From LMUY01 sp965199105 (lineage in GTDB: Bacteria; Pseudomonadota; Alphaproteobacteria; Acetobacterales; Acetobacteraceae): 64,000 nt of DNA. The notes under the pieces are model-generated. The model saw only the letters and a list, made by a program, of their open reading frames with translations. It did not search any database and was not told the DNA's origin. Position numbers and translations under genes: made by a program. This document shows positions 35,680-44,404 of this stretch, in pieces. Every line of letters begins with the position of its first letter. Positions within the stretch are counted from its first letter, which is position 1. Where the stretch lies: the NCBI GenBank assembly GCA_965199105.1, contig CBDAQO010000002.1, forward strand, positions 992,001-1,056,000, read 5' to 3'.

Positions 35680-37377
35680 ATGTCTGCATCGATGTATCAT
35701 AGTGCGACAGGCGTGCAGTCACCCCACTGCATGCACGTCATCGGCATAGGCCGGACCGGCGCCGCCTATGTGGAGGCCCTGTTGCGCACGGGCGAGATAG
35801 AGGACCATTTGGCCGACCCCCGTGCGACCTTCGCCGCCATGGTGGTCGATATCGGCGATCAGGACATGGGCATCGCCATGGACTATGCCGCGGCGTTCAA
35901 GAAGCGGCTGGAGTCGCGTGGGATCCCAACCGAGCGCTTCCTGTTCCAGGCCATCGCCCTCCCCGTGCCCTCCAAGGAAGAGTTCTTCGAGGGAATGAAC
36001 CGCACGCGTGAGTTTCTGAAGGTCGAGTATCCGCGCTACTACTGGAACCCAAACTTCGAGTCCTACGTGCCGAAGAAATACGCGATGCCGCAGGCAGGAG
36101 AGCATTTCCCGCGCGCGGTGGCGAAGGGTATCTACGCCAACGCCTACTACGCCGGCGACCGCCCGTTGGACGTAGCGTTGCGCAAGTTCGTCGAAATGAT
36201 CGACACCGCCGGCCTGCCGTCGATGGTGACGGTTTGCTTCAGCCTGGCGGGCGGCACTGGCAGCGGCATGGTGGTCGACCTCGCACGCCACCTTTCCAAC
36301 GTGAAGCTCGGCCGCCGCATTCCGGTGATCGGCGTAGGACAATTGCCGCACTCGGGCGATCCCGACACCTATCGCGACAGCCCGACGCTCTACACGACGC
36401 TGAACGATCTGGACTGTATGCTGGACGACGACAAGAACGCCGGTGTCACCGCGGTCTGGGGCGACCTGTATCGCAGCCCGTTCACTGGCGGCTTCTTCGT
36501 CGTCAACCCCGAACAGAGCTGGCAGCGCCTGACTGCCTACACGACGACGGGTGAAGCCAAGATCCGGCAGAACTTCAAGGAAATGGTGACCAACCGCTTC
36601 GTCGCCGACAGCTTCATGCGCTTCGTGGTGGTCGACAACGGCCGCGACCTGTTCCGTGCGCTGCGCCCCTCCGGTTTGACCGGCGCTCCCCACGAGACGG
36701 TCAGTGCCAAGTCACGCAACTGGACGCTGTTCGATGTCGCCAAGCTGACCCATCCGGGCGTGCAGGTTCTGCCCGGCGAGGCGCCGTCCAAGTGGGATTC
36801 GGTGATCACGCAGTGGATCGATTTCACGCCGAAATACAGCGGCCTGAAGGATGGCTTCAAGACCGACTACGCCGAGGTGTTCATCTATGGCTCCCGCACG
36901 ATGGGCCACAGCGACATGAACGTCGCCTTCACCAAGATGATGAAGACGAACTACATGCTCGATTCGGACTCGGCGCTGCAAGTCTTCAACCACGAGTTCT
37001 TCGACGCGCTGACGTCCTACGCCAACGTCATCCTGCCTGGCGTGGCGAAGACCGACCTGGTCGCGTTCTGGGAAAGCCAGAAGAACTACGACAAGCTGTC
37101 GTGGGAAGACAAGCTGAACGAGCACGCCTGGTTGATCGACATCGGGCCGATGCTGTCCGAACCGGCCATCCGCTTCGAAGGCATGGCTGGCGAGTGCATC
37201 TGGGGCTGCGCCTGCTGGGTCGTGGTTCCCTACGACGAACTGCGCGGCGATAAGCTGCCGCCGCCCAACCGAAAGGTCATCATGGAGCAGGGTATCGCCG
37301 CCATGACCAAGACCGTGGTCGCGACGCCGGGCGGCATGGCGCCGACCAAGGAGACTGCCTACGTGATGTCCGAATAG
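35680..37377 (+). CDS. tubulin/FtsZ-like GTPase-fold protein B
   Basis: A 565-residue paralogue of protein A with GGAG before its ATG. It shows VIGIGRTG (20-27), MVVDIGDQD (54-62) and LAGGTGSG (189-196) at nearly the same positions as in A, plus the shared blocks RAVAKGIYANAYYAG, SPFTGGFFVVNPEQSW and SEPAIRFEGMAGECIWG. Unlike A it lacks the basic N-tail and has an insertion-rich middle. Two related but distinct subunits side by side recall alpha/beta tubulin or BtubA/B, so a heteropolymer or heterodimer is possible. Membrane segments and signal peptides are absent, so it should be cytoplasmic. Confidence 0.75.
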   Translation: MSASMYHSATGVQSPHCMHVIGIGRTGAAYVEALLRTGEIEDHLADPRATFAAMVVDIGDQDMGIAMDYAAAFKKRLESRGIPTERFLFQAIALPVPSKEEFFEGMNRTREFLKVEYPRYYWNPNFESYVPKKYAMPQAGEHFPRAVAKGIYANAYYAGDRPLDVALRKFVEMIDTAGLPSMVTVCFSLAGGTGSGMVVDLARHLSNVKLGRRIPVIGVGQLPHSGDPDTYRDSPTLYTTLNDLDCMLDDDKNAGVTAVWGDLYRSPFTGGFFVVNPEQSWQRLTAYTTTGEAKIRQNFKEMVTNRFVADSFMRFVVVDNGRDLFRALRPSGLTGAPHETVSAKSRNWTLFDVAKLTHPGVQVLPGEAPSKWDSVITQWIDFTPKYSGLKDGFKTDYAEVFIYGSRTMGHSDMNVAFTKMMKTNYMLDSDSALQVFNHEFFDALTSYANVILPGVAKTDLVAFWESQKNYDKLSWEDKLNEHAWLIDIGPMLSEPAIRFEGMAGECIWGCACWVVVPYDELRGDKLPPPNRKVIMEQGIAAMTKTVVATPGGMAPTKETAYVMSE

Positions 37378-37395
37378 GACAGGCCTATCCAGCAC

Positions 37396-37425
37396 GGGGG
37401 TGCCGGACGCCAGTCCGGCATCCCC
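37396..37425 (+). promoter_or_regulatory. strong hairpin between tubulin-like B and cobW
   Basis: A 13 bp stem (GGGGGTGCCGGAC with its partner GTCCGGCATCCCC, one G-U pair) encloses the loop GCCA. No U-run follows. It may be a partial terminator, a processing site or an mRNA stabiliser that sets different levels for the genes downstream. Confidence 0.5.
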
Positions 37426-37474
37426 TGCTACCCTGATGCCATGCTACCCTGGTGACCATGAAGGATGCAGTGCC

Positions 37475-38470
37475 ATGCCCGATTCCAACCTGGCCAGTGA
37501 GAGCGTGGACCGGAGGATACCTGCCACCGTCGTCACCGGTTTCCTCGGTTCAGGCAAGACCACGCTGATCAATCGCATCCTGCGGGAGCAGCACGGCCGC
37601 AAGCTGGCGGTGATCGTCAACGAATTCGGCGAGATCAGTATCGATGGCCAACTGGTCATCCATGACCAGGACGCCCAGTTGGTCGAGTTCAACAACGGCT
37701 GCCTTTGCTGTACAGTGCGCGGCGATCTCATCGAGACGCTCGGCCGGCTGCAGGAGCGCGCCGGTCAGCTCGACGGCATCCTGATCGAGACGACGGGGTT
37801 GGCCGATCCAGCACCGGTCGCCTCTACTTTCTTCGCGGCGGACGAGGTCAAAGCCGGCATCCGGCTCGATGCGTTCGTGACAGTGGTCGATGCGGTCAAC
37901 CTCGAGCGCAATCTCACGCAGAGCAACGAGGCGGTCGAGCAAGTCGCGTTCAGCGACGTTGTGCTCATCAACAAAATGGACCTCGTCTCCTCCGAGCAGA
38001 TGGCGGCGGTCGAACGCCGGGTCCGCACGCTGAACCCGATGGCGAAGATCTACCATACCGCCAATGCCGAGATCGACCTTGCTGAGATCATCGGCGTCGG
38101 CGCCTTCGACCTGGTGCAGAAGCTCGAGGTGGATCCTGAATTCCTCGGCGATCACGAGCACGAGCATGATCCCGCCATCGGCTCGTTCGTGCTGGAGGAG
38201 GACCGGCCGATCGACATCAATCGCCTGATGCTCTGGATGAACGGCGTGGCGCAGGACCGTGGAGAGGACCTCTATCGGACCAAGGGCATCTTCTACGCCC
38301 ATGGGTTCGAGGAGCGGTTGGTGTTCCAGAGCGTGCGCATGCTGACAACGCTTCGCCGCGACCGCTTGTGGGAAGCCGGCGAGCCAAAGATGACGCAATT
38401 CGTCGTCATCGGGAAAAACATTGCCCGGGAGGAGTTCGCCGCTGGCCTGAGTAGCTGCGTGTTCAAGTGA
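37475..38470 (+). CDS. CobW/COG0523-family GTPase (metallochaperone)
   Basis: A 331-residue P-loop GTPase. It has Walker A GFLGSGKTT (22-30), the metal-binding CxCC motif GCLCC (75-79), LIETTGLADP, NKMD (166-169) for guanine binding, a short His-rich loop GDHEHEHD near 225-232, and the CobW C-terminal domain. The ATG at 37475 has AAGGA 9 bp upstream. These proteins insert or buffer metals (Zn, Co, Fe) for client enzymes; P47K homologues activate nitrile hydratase. Lying between the tubulin-like genes and redox genes, it probably serves this cluster. Confidence 0.9.
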   Translation: MPDSNLASESVDRRIPATVVTGFLGSGKTTLINRILREQHGRKLAVIVNEFGEISIDGQLVIHDQDAQLVEFNNGCLCCTVRGDLIETLGRLQERAGQLDGILIETTGLADPAPVASTFFAADEVKAGIRLDAFVTVVDAVNLERNLTQSNEAVEQVAFSDVVLINKMDLVSSEQMAAVERRVRTLNPMAKIYHTANAEIDLAEIIGVGAFDLVQKLEVDPEFLGDHEHEHDPAIGSFVLEEDRPIDINRLMLWMNGVAQDRGEDLYRTKGIFYAHGFEERLVFQSVRMLTTLRRDRLWEAGEPKMTQFVVIGKNIAREEFAAGLSSCVFK

Positions 38471-38503
38471 ACCCACCCCATCCACCGCATCAAGGAGATG
38501 ACT

Positions 38504-38998
38504 ATGGCCATCGAGATTGGAGAGAAACTGCCGGACGCAACGCTGAAGCAGATGACGCCCGAAGGCATTCATGAAGTCGCTCTCAGCGACATCGTGGCAG
38601 GCAAGAAGGTCATCCTGTTCGGCCTGCCTGGGGCTTATACTCCCGTCTGCTCAACCTCGCACCTGCCGGGCTTCATCGCCGAAGCCGAGAAGCTGAAGGC
38701 GGAAGGTACTGCCGCGATCGCCTGCATCTCGGTCAACGACCCGTTCGTGATGGGCGCATGGGGCAATCAGCACGGTGCCGAGGGCAAGGTGCTGATGCTG
38801 TGTGATACCGATGCCGCGTTCACCACCAGCATCGGGCTGGACCTTGACCTTGGTCAGTTCGGCTGCGGCATGCGGTCGCAACGCTACTCGATGGTTGTGG
38901 AGGACGGCGTGGTGACGGCGCTCAACGTCGAGGCGAGCATCTTCGACCACGGTGCCAGTGCTGCGACGAGCCTGCTCGCCACCGCCGCGATGGTCTAA
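38504..38998 (+). CDS. Prx5-type peroxiredoxin
   Basis: A 164-residue AhpC/TSA protein. The peroxidatic Cys49 sits in GLPGAYTPVCSTSHLPGF, the Prx5 signature, and the later SQRYSMVVEDGVV segment also fits. AAGGAG lies 6 bp before the chosen ATG 38504. It reduces hydroperoxides with a thiol or glutaredoxin partner. It is 33 bp after cobW and 5 bp before the ferredoxin gene, so the three are probably cotranscribed. Confidence 0.92.
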   Translation: MAIEIGEKLPDATLKQMTPEGIHEVALSDIVAGKKVILFGLPGAYTPVCSTSHLPGFIAEAEKLKAEGTAAIACISVNDPFVMGAWGNQHGAEGKVLMLCDTDAAFTTSIGLDLDLGQFGCGMRSQRYSMVVEDGVVTALNVEASIFDHGASAATSLLATAAMV

Positions 38999-39003
38999 GG
39001 CAG

Positions 39004-39381
39004 GTGCCGGTGGACGGGGTCTCGGAGCCGGCCGCCGGCATTGCCTCGGATCCGCTCTACCGGGTCCATGTGTTCTGCTGCACCAACCAGCGGCCAGCGA
39101 CGCACCGGCGCGGTTGCTGCGCCAGCAAGGGCAGCAAGGCGTTGTGTGACTACATGTGCCGCCTCGGCATGACGCTCGGTGTTCGCCGGATCCGAATCAA
39201 TCATGCGGGCTGCATGAACGTGTGCGAACATGGCCCGGTGATGGTGATCTACCCGGAGTGTGTCTGGTACAAGTACCAGACCCAGGCCGACGTGGAGGAA
39301 ATCATGCGGCACCACATCATCGGCGGGCGGCGCGTGGAACGGCTGGTGGTCAACATCGATCCCGCCACCCTGCACGGGTGA
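39004..39381 (+). CDS. thioredoxin-like [2Fe-2S] ferredoxin
   Basis: A 125-residue protein from a GTG at 39004, with AAGG overlapping the previous stop. Cysteines at 25/26, 38/39, 70 and 74 in FCCTNQRP, GCCASKGS and GCMNVCEHGP match the thioredoxin-fold ferredoxin pattern, and VIYPECVWYKY is the usual C-terminal motif. Such proteins carry one [2Fe-2S] cluster and transfer electrons in poorly known pathways. The GTGA overlap with the next gene shows tight coupling. Confidence 0.88.
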   Translation: MPVDGVSEPAAGIASDPLYRVHVFCCTNQRPATHRRGCCASKGSKALCDYMCRLGMTLGVRRIRINHAGCMNVCEHGPVMVIYPECVWYKYQTQADVEEIMRHHIIGGRRVERLVVNIDPATLHG

Positions 39382-41420
39382 GCCCGACGCCACTGGTCGA
39401 AAACCGGCTTGCGGCGGCGCTGAGCCCCTACCTTCGCGCGCATGCGGGCAACCCCGTTGCCTGGCAGCCCTGGGATGCCGCAGCGTTCGCGCTGGCGCAG
39501 CGGTTGAATCGCCCGATCCTCCTGTCGATCGGTTACGCGGCATGCCATTGGTGCCACGTCATGGCCCGGGAAAGTTTCGCCGACCCAGCCACCGCCGCGG
39601 TCATGAACGCCCTGTTCGTCAGCATCAAAGTCGACCGCGAGGAGCGCCCTGATCTCGACCGGCTGTTCCTCGGCGCCCTCGCGCAGCTTGGCCGCCCCGC
39701 CGGCTGGCCCCTCACCGCTTTCCTGACGCCCGCCGGCGAACCGTATTGGGGTGGCGGCTACTTCCCGCCGGAGCCGGCGTACGGGCTGCCCGCCTTCAAA
39801 GACGTACTGGAGCAGGCATCCGAGCGATACGTGGCTGAGCCGGTAGACGCGGGAAAGCGCGGGCGGGCGGCGTTTGCGGCCGTGGCGGCGTCATCCCGGG
39901 GGAAGGGAACCACGGTGGTCAGCCGCGCCCTCCTCGATCGTGTGGCGCACGAATTGGCCCGTTCGGTGGACGGGCTGTACGGCGGGTTCGGCATTTACCC
40001 GCCGAAGTTCCTGCATTCCGGCGGCCATGAACTGGTGCTGCGTGCGGCGGTGCGGACCGGCGAGCCTGGCCTGCGGGAGGCGGTGATAGGGTCGCTGCAG
40101 GCGATCTGCCGCGGGGGTGTGTACGACCATTTGGCTGGCGGGTTTCATCGCTATGCGGTGGACGACCGCTGGCGCGTGCCGCATTTCGAGAAATTGCTGT
40201 GTGACAACGCACTCATGATCAGCCTGCTGGTCAAGGCATGGCAGGTGACCGGCGCTGACGGCTTCGCCGCCCAGGTCGCAGAGACGGTGGCATGGCTGCT
40301 CCGCGAGATGCGGCTTGCAGGGGGCGCGTTTGCAACCAGCCTGTCGGCGGAAGCGGAGGGCGGCGCCGAGGGCGCGTGCTACACCTGGGGGCCGGGCGAG
40401 GCCGAGCAGGTGCTTGGCGCCGAGTTTGGGCGCTTTGCCGCCGCCTATGGGCTGTCGACCGAGGGTCCGTTCGCCGGCCGCGCCGTGATCTACCGGCACG
40501 AGAGCGCCGACGCCCCCATTGCGCGCGACCTGCTCGACCGGTTGCATCAGGCCCGGACTGCGGGACAGCCCGTGCCGTTCCGCGACGACAAGGTGCTGGC
40601 GGATTGGAACGGCCTCGCGATCACTGCCCTGGCGGAGGCGGGCCTGGCGTTCGACCGTGCGGACTGGATTGCCGCCGCCCGCACGGCCTTCGATGCCGTC
40701 GCCACCGCAATGGGCGATGGCGACAGCCTGCGCCACTCCATGTTTGCGGGGCAATCGGGGCCGGCGGGCTTCCTGGAGGATTACGCGTGCATGGCACAGG
40801 CTGCCCTGGCGTTGCACGAAGCGACCGGTGCTGGCGATGACCGCGCGCGTGCCTGGGTGGACCGCCTCGACCGGCTGTTCTGGGACGGCGATGGCGGCGG
40901 ATACTACGGGACAGAGGCCGAGGCCGGCCCGGTTCTGGCGCGTCAGAACCTGATCGATGAAACGGTGGCGCCTTCCGGCAATGGCACGATGCTGGGCGTG
41001 CTGACGAAGCTTGCGGCTTTGACCGGCGCCGGGTCGTACCGGCGCCGGGCCGAACGGATCATAGAACGCTTTGGCGACCGGTTGACGCGGGCAAGTGTCG
41101 CTGCCGCCACCGCGCTGAACAATGCCGACCTGGACCGGCTGGTGCAGGTCGTCATCGCCGCCGACCCGGATGGACCCCAAGCCGCCGCGTTTCGCCGCGC
41201 CGTTGGCCGGCGCTTCGTTCCCGACCGGCTGCTGGTGATGGCCGGGCCGAGCGTCGCTGTTCCCGACGGGCACCCCGCGCATGGCAAGCGCATGATGGAT
41301 GGCCGGGCGGCGGCCTATGTCTGCGCCGGAACAACCTGCCTGGCGCCGGTCACCGATCCAGCCGCGCTGGGCGATGTGCTGGACCAGCTCGTCACGATGG
41401 AGCGCCCAGGACCGAGCTAA
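39378..41420 (+). CDS. YyaL/DUF255 thioredoxin-domain protein
   Basis: A 680-residue protein starting at a GTG inside the ferredoxin stop. The N-terminal DUF255 thioredoxin-like domain has YAACHWCHVMARESF with Cys56 and Cys59 and VDREERPDLDR. From about 170 to the end an (alpha/alpha)6 barrel like N-acylglucosamine epimerases follows, with GGFHRYAVDDRWRVPHFEKLL and VLADWNGLAI. Family function is not settled (spermatogenesis-associated SPATA20-like). It ends the eight-gene run, converging with amiR across a 34 bp gap. Confidence 0.9.
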   Translation: MSPTPLVENRLAAALSPYLRAHAGNPVAWQPWDAAAFALAQRLNRPILLSIGYAACHWCHVMARESFADPATAAVMNALFVSIKVDREERPDLDRLFLGALAQLGRPAGWPLTAFLTPAGEPYWGGGYFPPEPAYGLPAFKDVLEQASERYVAEPVDAGKRGRAAFAAVAASSRGKGTTVVSRALLDRVAHELARSVDGLYGGFGIYPPKFLHSGGHELVLRAAVRTGEPGLREAVIGSLQAICRGGVYDHLAGGFHRYAVDDRWRVPHFEKLLCDNALMISLLVKAWQVTGADGFAAQVAETVAWLLREMRLAGGAFATSLSAEAEGGAEGACYTWGPGEAEQVLGAEFGRFAAAYGLSTEGPFAGRAVIYRHESADAPIARDLLDRLHQARTAGQPVPFRDDKVLADWNGLAITALAEAGLAFDRADWIAAARTAFDAVATAMGDGDSLRHSMFAGQSGPAGFLEDYACMAQAALALHEATGAGDDRARAWVDRLDRLFWDGDGGGYYGTEAEAGPVLARQNLIDETVAPSGNGTMLGVLTKLAALTGAGSYRRRAERIIERFGDRLTRASVAAATALNNADLDRLVQVVIAADPDGPQAAAFRRAVGRRFVPDRLLVMAGPSVAVPDGHPAHGKRMMDGRAAAYVCAGTTCLAPVTDPAALGDVLDQLVTMERPGPS

Positions 41421-41442
41421 TGAACTGAGCTAATCAGCGGCG

Positions 41443-41461
41443 CACCTGACCCGGTCAGGTG
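41443..41461. terminator. small hairpin between yyaL-like gene and amiR
   Basis: CACCTGAC and GTCAGGTG pair around CCG, overlapping the amiR stop codon. It stands between two convergent genes, so a shared weak terminator is plausible; no clear U-run. Confidence 0.4.
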
Positions 41462-42051
41462 TTCTGGAGCGCCTGGTGCGCGTGGATCAAGGCCGCAGCC
41501 GCGTCCTCCATTGGGATACGCCGGGCCATCGCCTGACGCCGGATGGTCTGATACGCCGCTTGCTCGGTCAGATGCTGGTCGGCCATCAGGATAAGCTGGG
41601 CGCGGTGGAGGTAGCGCAAGCCCGAGAGTTTGCGGGTCAGCTTCTGCAGCCGCTGGCTCTCGTCCTGCTGCCGGAGCCACAGGCTGCGCGCGATGGCCAA
41701 TTGGGTGAGCAGTCCGAACGGGCGGATTGGCCGCTCGATCACCGCGTGAGCGCCGATCTCCAACACGAGCTGCAGCGTGGACGGGTTCTCGTAGCCCACG
41801 ATCCCAATCACCGTCGGTTGCGACCGGTCATGCCGCCCGAACAGGCGGCGCAGCAGCTCGCCGCTGTCATGCTCCACGGCAAGAACAAGCAGGTCGGAGG
41901 TGTCGGGCAGCTCCTTGGGCAAAGGCCATGTGGCGGTCGTGATGCAGCCGATACGCCTGAGATGCTCGACCAGAGCGTCACACTCGGCGTCGGGTGGATG
42001 CAGCACGCCGACGCGCAGGCCGCGCAGGTCACGGAGAATCTCGATCGCCAT
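41455..42051 (-). CDS. amiR: AmiR-like ANTAR-domain antiterminator
   Basis: A 198-residue protein from the ATG 42051 with GGAGGAG 12 bp upstream. The N-terminal 125 residues form a pseudo-receiver domain without the phospho-acceptor pattern. A helical linker (QDESQRLQKLTRKL) and a C-terminal ANTAR domain (HLTEQAAYQTIRRQAMARRI, MEDAAAALI) follow. Length and layout match Pseudomonas AmiR (196 residues), which binds nascent RNA to prevent termination when released by AmiC. It follows amiC by 26 bp. The likely target is the leader of the urtA-E-amiE operon. Confidence 0.9.
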   Translation of the reverse strand: MAIEILRDLRGLRVGVLHPPDAECDALVEHLRRIGCITTATWPLPKELPDTSDLLVLAVEHDSGELLRRLFGRHDRSQPTVIGIVGYENPSTLQLVLEIGAHAVIERPIRPFGLLTQLAIARSLWLRQQDESQRLQKLTRKLSGLRYLHRAQLILMADQHLTEQAAYQTIRRQAMARRIPMEDAAAALIHAHQALQNT

Positions 42052-42077
42052 TCCCGAAGCGGTCTCCTCCCGGTTTG

Positions 42078-43262
42078 CTAAACCCTGATCGGCAACGTCA
42101 CGCGGCCGGCCCGGGGCTGCTTGGACCAGGAGTCGAGCCGCTGATCGATGCTGTAGGGGTCCGGCTCGACGCGCACGCCCGGGTCCCACACGATATTGAA
42201 TTGGCCCTTGCGGTTCAGCTTGGCGACGCGCGGCCAGAGTGCGGTATGGTTGTTGCTGCCATCCACCCGAACGCGGCCTTGCGGCGCATCGAACTCGAGC
42301 GTTCCCAACGCTGCGCGTACCTTCTCAGGTGCGTCCATACCCGTCTGCTCGATGGCGGCTGCGACCAGATGAACCTGGAAATACGCGGCCTCGGCGGCGG
42401 CGGTGACGATGGACCCGGCGCCAAAGCGGTGGCGGAAGGCATTCACGAAACTTCTGGCGGCGTCTGTCGGAAGCACGCTGAAGAAGGGTGCTGCGGTGAT
42501 ATGGCCAGCCGCCGCCTGCGGCAGCATCTCCGCCACCTCGGCTTCGCTGGTTGTCAGGCTGGCGATCGGCATCTTGTCGGGGTTGAACCCGGCCGCGCGG
42601 TATGCCTCGTAGAAGATCGCCGTCGAACGGCCGACGACTGTGGAGAAGATCACGTCGGGACGCTTGCGTTCGATCTCCCAGATCACGCGCTCGAAGGCTT
42701 TGGCATCGGCTGTCAGCGGCACGTAGAACTCATCCAGCACCCGGCCGCCAGCCTGGTTTGCGAAATCGGCCATGATGCGGTTGGACTCGTAGGGATAGAC
42801 GTAGTTGGAGCCCACGAAAAGCAGACGCTTGCCGTAATGTTCGAACAAGTAGTGCGCGAGCGGCAGGGAGTTTTGGTTCGGTGCCGCGCCGGTGTAGATG
42901 CAGCTCGGTGAGTATTCAAAGCCCTCGTATAGCGTGGGATAGAGCAGCATTCCCCGGTACGCTTCGACGATCGGCAGAACCGCCTTGCGGGTGCTTGACA
43001 TGTAGCAGCCGAAGATGAGGCGAACGCGATCGTGCGACAGCAGACGTTCGGCGAGGGCGGCAAACGCCTTGGGCTCAGATTTGGGATCGTAGATTACGAG
43101 TTCGATCGGGCGACCTCGGATGCCGCCGGCCGCGTTGATCGTCTCGATTGCCAAGATCGTTGCATTTAGTTGCGTTGTTTCGACCGACGCGGTGACTCCC
43201 GATCGCGAAAACAGGACGCCGAACCGCCAATGAGGCGGCGTATCAGCAGATCGGCTCATCAT
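42078..43262 (-). CDS. amiC: AmiC-like amide sensor
   Basis: A protein of about 394 residues related both to UrtA and to AmiC. It lacks a signal peptide, as a cytoplasmic sensor should. Diagnostic blocks are GVLFSRSGVTASVETTQLNA, FGCYMSSTRKAVLPIVE, YPTLYEGFEYSPSCIYTGAAPNQNS, SNYVYPYESNRIM and ASLTTSEAEVAEM, all recalling Pseudomonas AmiC. The C-terminal FDAPQGRVRVDGSNNHTALWP fits as well. In Pseudomonas, amide binding makes AmiC release AmiR. The start is one of two adjacent Met codons near 43260; an earlier frame extension to 43298 is possible. Confidence 0.9.
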   Translation of the reverse strand: MMSRSADTPPHWRFGVLFSRSGVTASVETTQLNATILAIETINAAGGIRGRPIELVIYDPKSEPKAFAALAERLLSHDRVRLIFGCYMSSTRKAVLPIVEAYRGMLLYPTLYEGFEYSPSCIYTGAAPNQNSLPLAHYLFEHYGKRLLFVGSNYVYPYESNRIMADFANQAGGRVLDEFYVPLTADAKAFERVIWEIERKRPDVIFSTVVGRSTAIFYEAYRAAGFNPDKMPIASLTTSEAEVAEMLPQAAAGHITAAPFFSVLPTDAARSFVNAFRHRFGAGSIVTAAAEAAYFQVHLVAAAIEQTGMDAPEKVRAALGTLEFDAPQGRVRVDGSNNHTALWPRVAKLNRKGQFNIVWDPGVRVEPDPYSIDQRLDSWSKQPRAGRVTLPIRV

Positions 43263-43280
43263 GCGACCATCTGAGTAGCA

Positions 43281-43309
43281 ACGATAGTTAGACAACAAAT
43301 AGATTGCAA
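43281..43309 (-). promoter_or_regulatory. candidate promoter of amiC-amiR
   Basis: On the minus strand TTGCAA and TATCGT are separated by 17 bp in an AT-rich patch (about 43280-43350) that contrasts with the surroundings. A small dyad CTAGCG/CGCTAG lies just upstream (43349-43366). Confidence 0.4.
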
Positions 43310-43479
43310 TTGTTCTATCATCCTTATCGACACGATTTTGTATACATTCTAGCGTTACAGCGCTAGGATTACGATCGCGGCAGCATGTCCGCCCGAGCAG
43401 TCCTTTATTGGAGCTGTCGATGCCGTGTGCTCGACCACGGAAATCTGGTCACGCGACCGATCGTCAGGGGGGTTGATGT

Positions 43480-43814
43480 TTGATCGCCACCCGGTCGATG
43501 ACGGAGTGCGTCGGGGGCAACGGTCACATCGGGTGCTGCCCGTTTGGGCCGGCGCTGTACCGCTGGAATGTCTTTCGGCCGGTCATCGCCACGGTGTACC
43601 GGGGTCCTGTCTACGCGGATGCTGGCCGCGTCACGACGGCGTTCGTCAACCGCAAGGCTGCGTTTGCCTAGCGCTCCAGAGGCGCTTCGGCTCCGGCGCG
43701 GTCGTGACCAGCGCGTTCGCGACCGGCGCGCTCGACGCCGTGCCGGACCGCGCTGCCATTGCGCCGTTCCTCGACGCGGCGGGTTCGGCGCCACAGCCGA
43801 TGCCGAACGCCTGA
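43480..43814 (+). pseudogene. frameshifted remnant of unknown protein
   Basis: Two overlapping frames read as one degraded protein: NVFRPVIATVYRGPVYADAG then VTTAFVNRKAAFA to a TAG at about 43671, continuing in another frame as LALQRRFGSGAVVTSAFAT to the stop at 43814. I cannot name the family. The join implies a small indel. Confidence 0.35.
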
Positions 43815-43816
43815 CC

Positions 43817-44404
43817 ATGCCCTACGACGAGGCAGCGCTGCAGGCCGGCGCCGCGCTGCTGGCCCGGTTGCTGCCGCTGGCGCAAGCGGACATGGCCACC
43901 CGTCCCGGCGCGACCGCGTGCCCTACCGCAAACGAGCGCGCGGCCGCCCATCGCCTCCGAGCCGGGGGAGCCTGCGCCCTGATCGTCCGCGCGGTCGAGG
44001 TCGGCTGGACAGTCGAGTTCGTGGCCGATCCTGGGCAGGATAGCCACGTCGTCGTTGGCGCGCCGGAGGCCAGCACGACCGCTGCGGCGGCGGCTTTGGC
44101 TGCCCGCAAGCTGCTGGCCGATCTGCTCGGCATCGCGTCCGACGACGCGCAGGTGGGTTCTTTCGCGTTGCAGGGTGTCATGCTGCCGCTGTCGGCTCCA
44201 GCCCTGCGCGCGCTTGCCGCCAGCCCGACCTTGGACTGCCCCGCCATGGCCACAGAGCGCATTGAGGCATTGCTGGCGGCGGATTTTCCGGCCGGTTACT
44301 CCCACGCCGGATTCGCGCGATTGCCGGCCGAGCGCCGTCGCCTGTGGATGGAAGCCGTCCACCGGGCAGCGCTCGCCGGGCTAAACCGTCACCCACCTGG
44401 CTGA
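43817..44404 (+). CDS. hypothetical protein
   Basis: A 195-residue, Ala-rich and soluble protein of no family I recognise, starting at the ATG 43817 just after the remnant upstream. The codon pattern looks coding (GC-rich third positions) and the frame is compact: LLARLLPLAQADMATRPG at the start, AAAALAARKLLADLLGIASD in the middle. It may be the C-terminal continuation of the damaged reading frame before it. It converges with a broken debranching-enzyme remnant. Confidence 0.4.
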   Translation: MPYDEAALQAGAALLARLLPLAQADMATRPGATACPTANERAAAHRLRAGGACALIVRAVEVGWTVEFVADPGQDSHVVVGAPEASTTAAAAALAARKLLADLLGIASDDAQVGSFALQGVMLPLSAPALRALAASPTLDCPAMATERIEALLAADFPAGYSHAGFARLPAERRRLWMEAVHRAALAGLNRHPPG

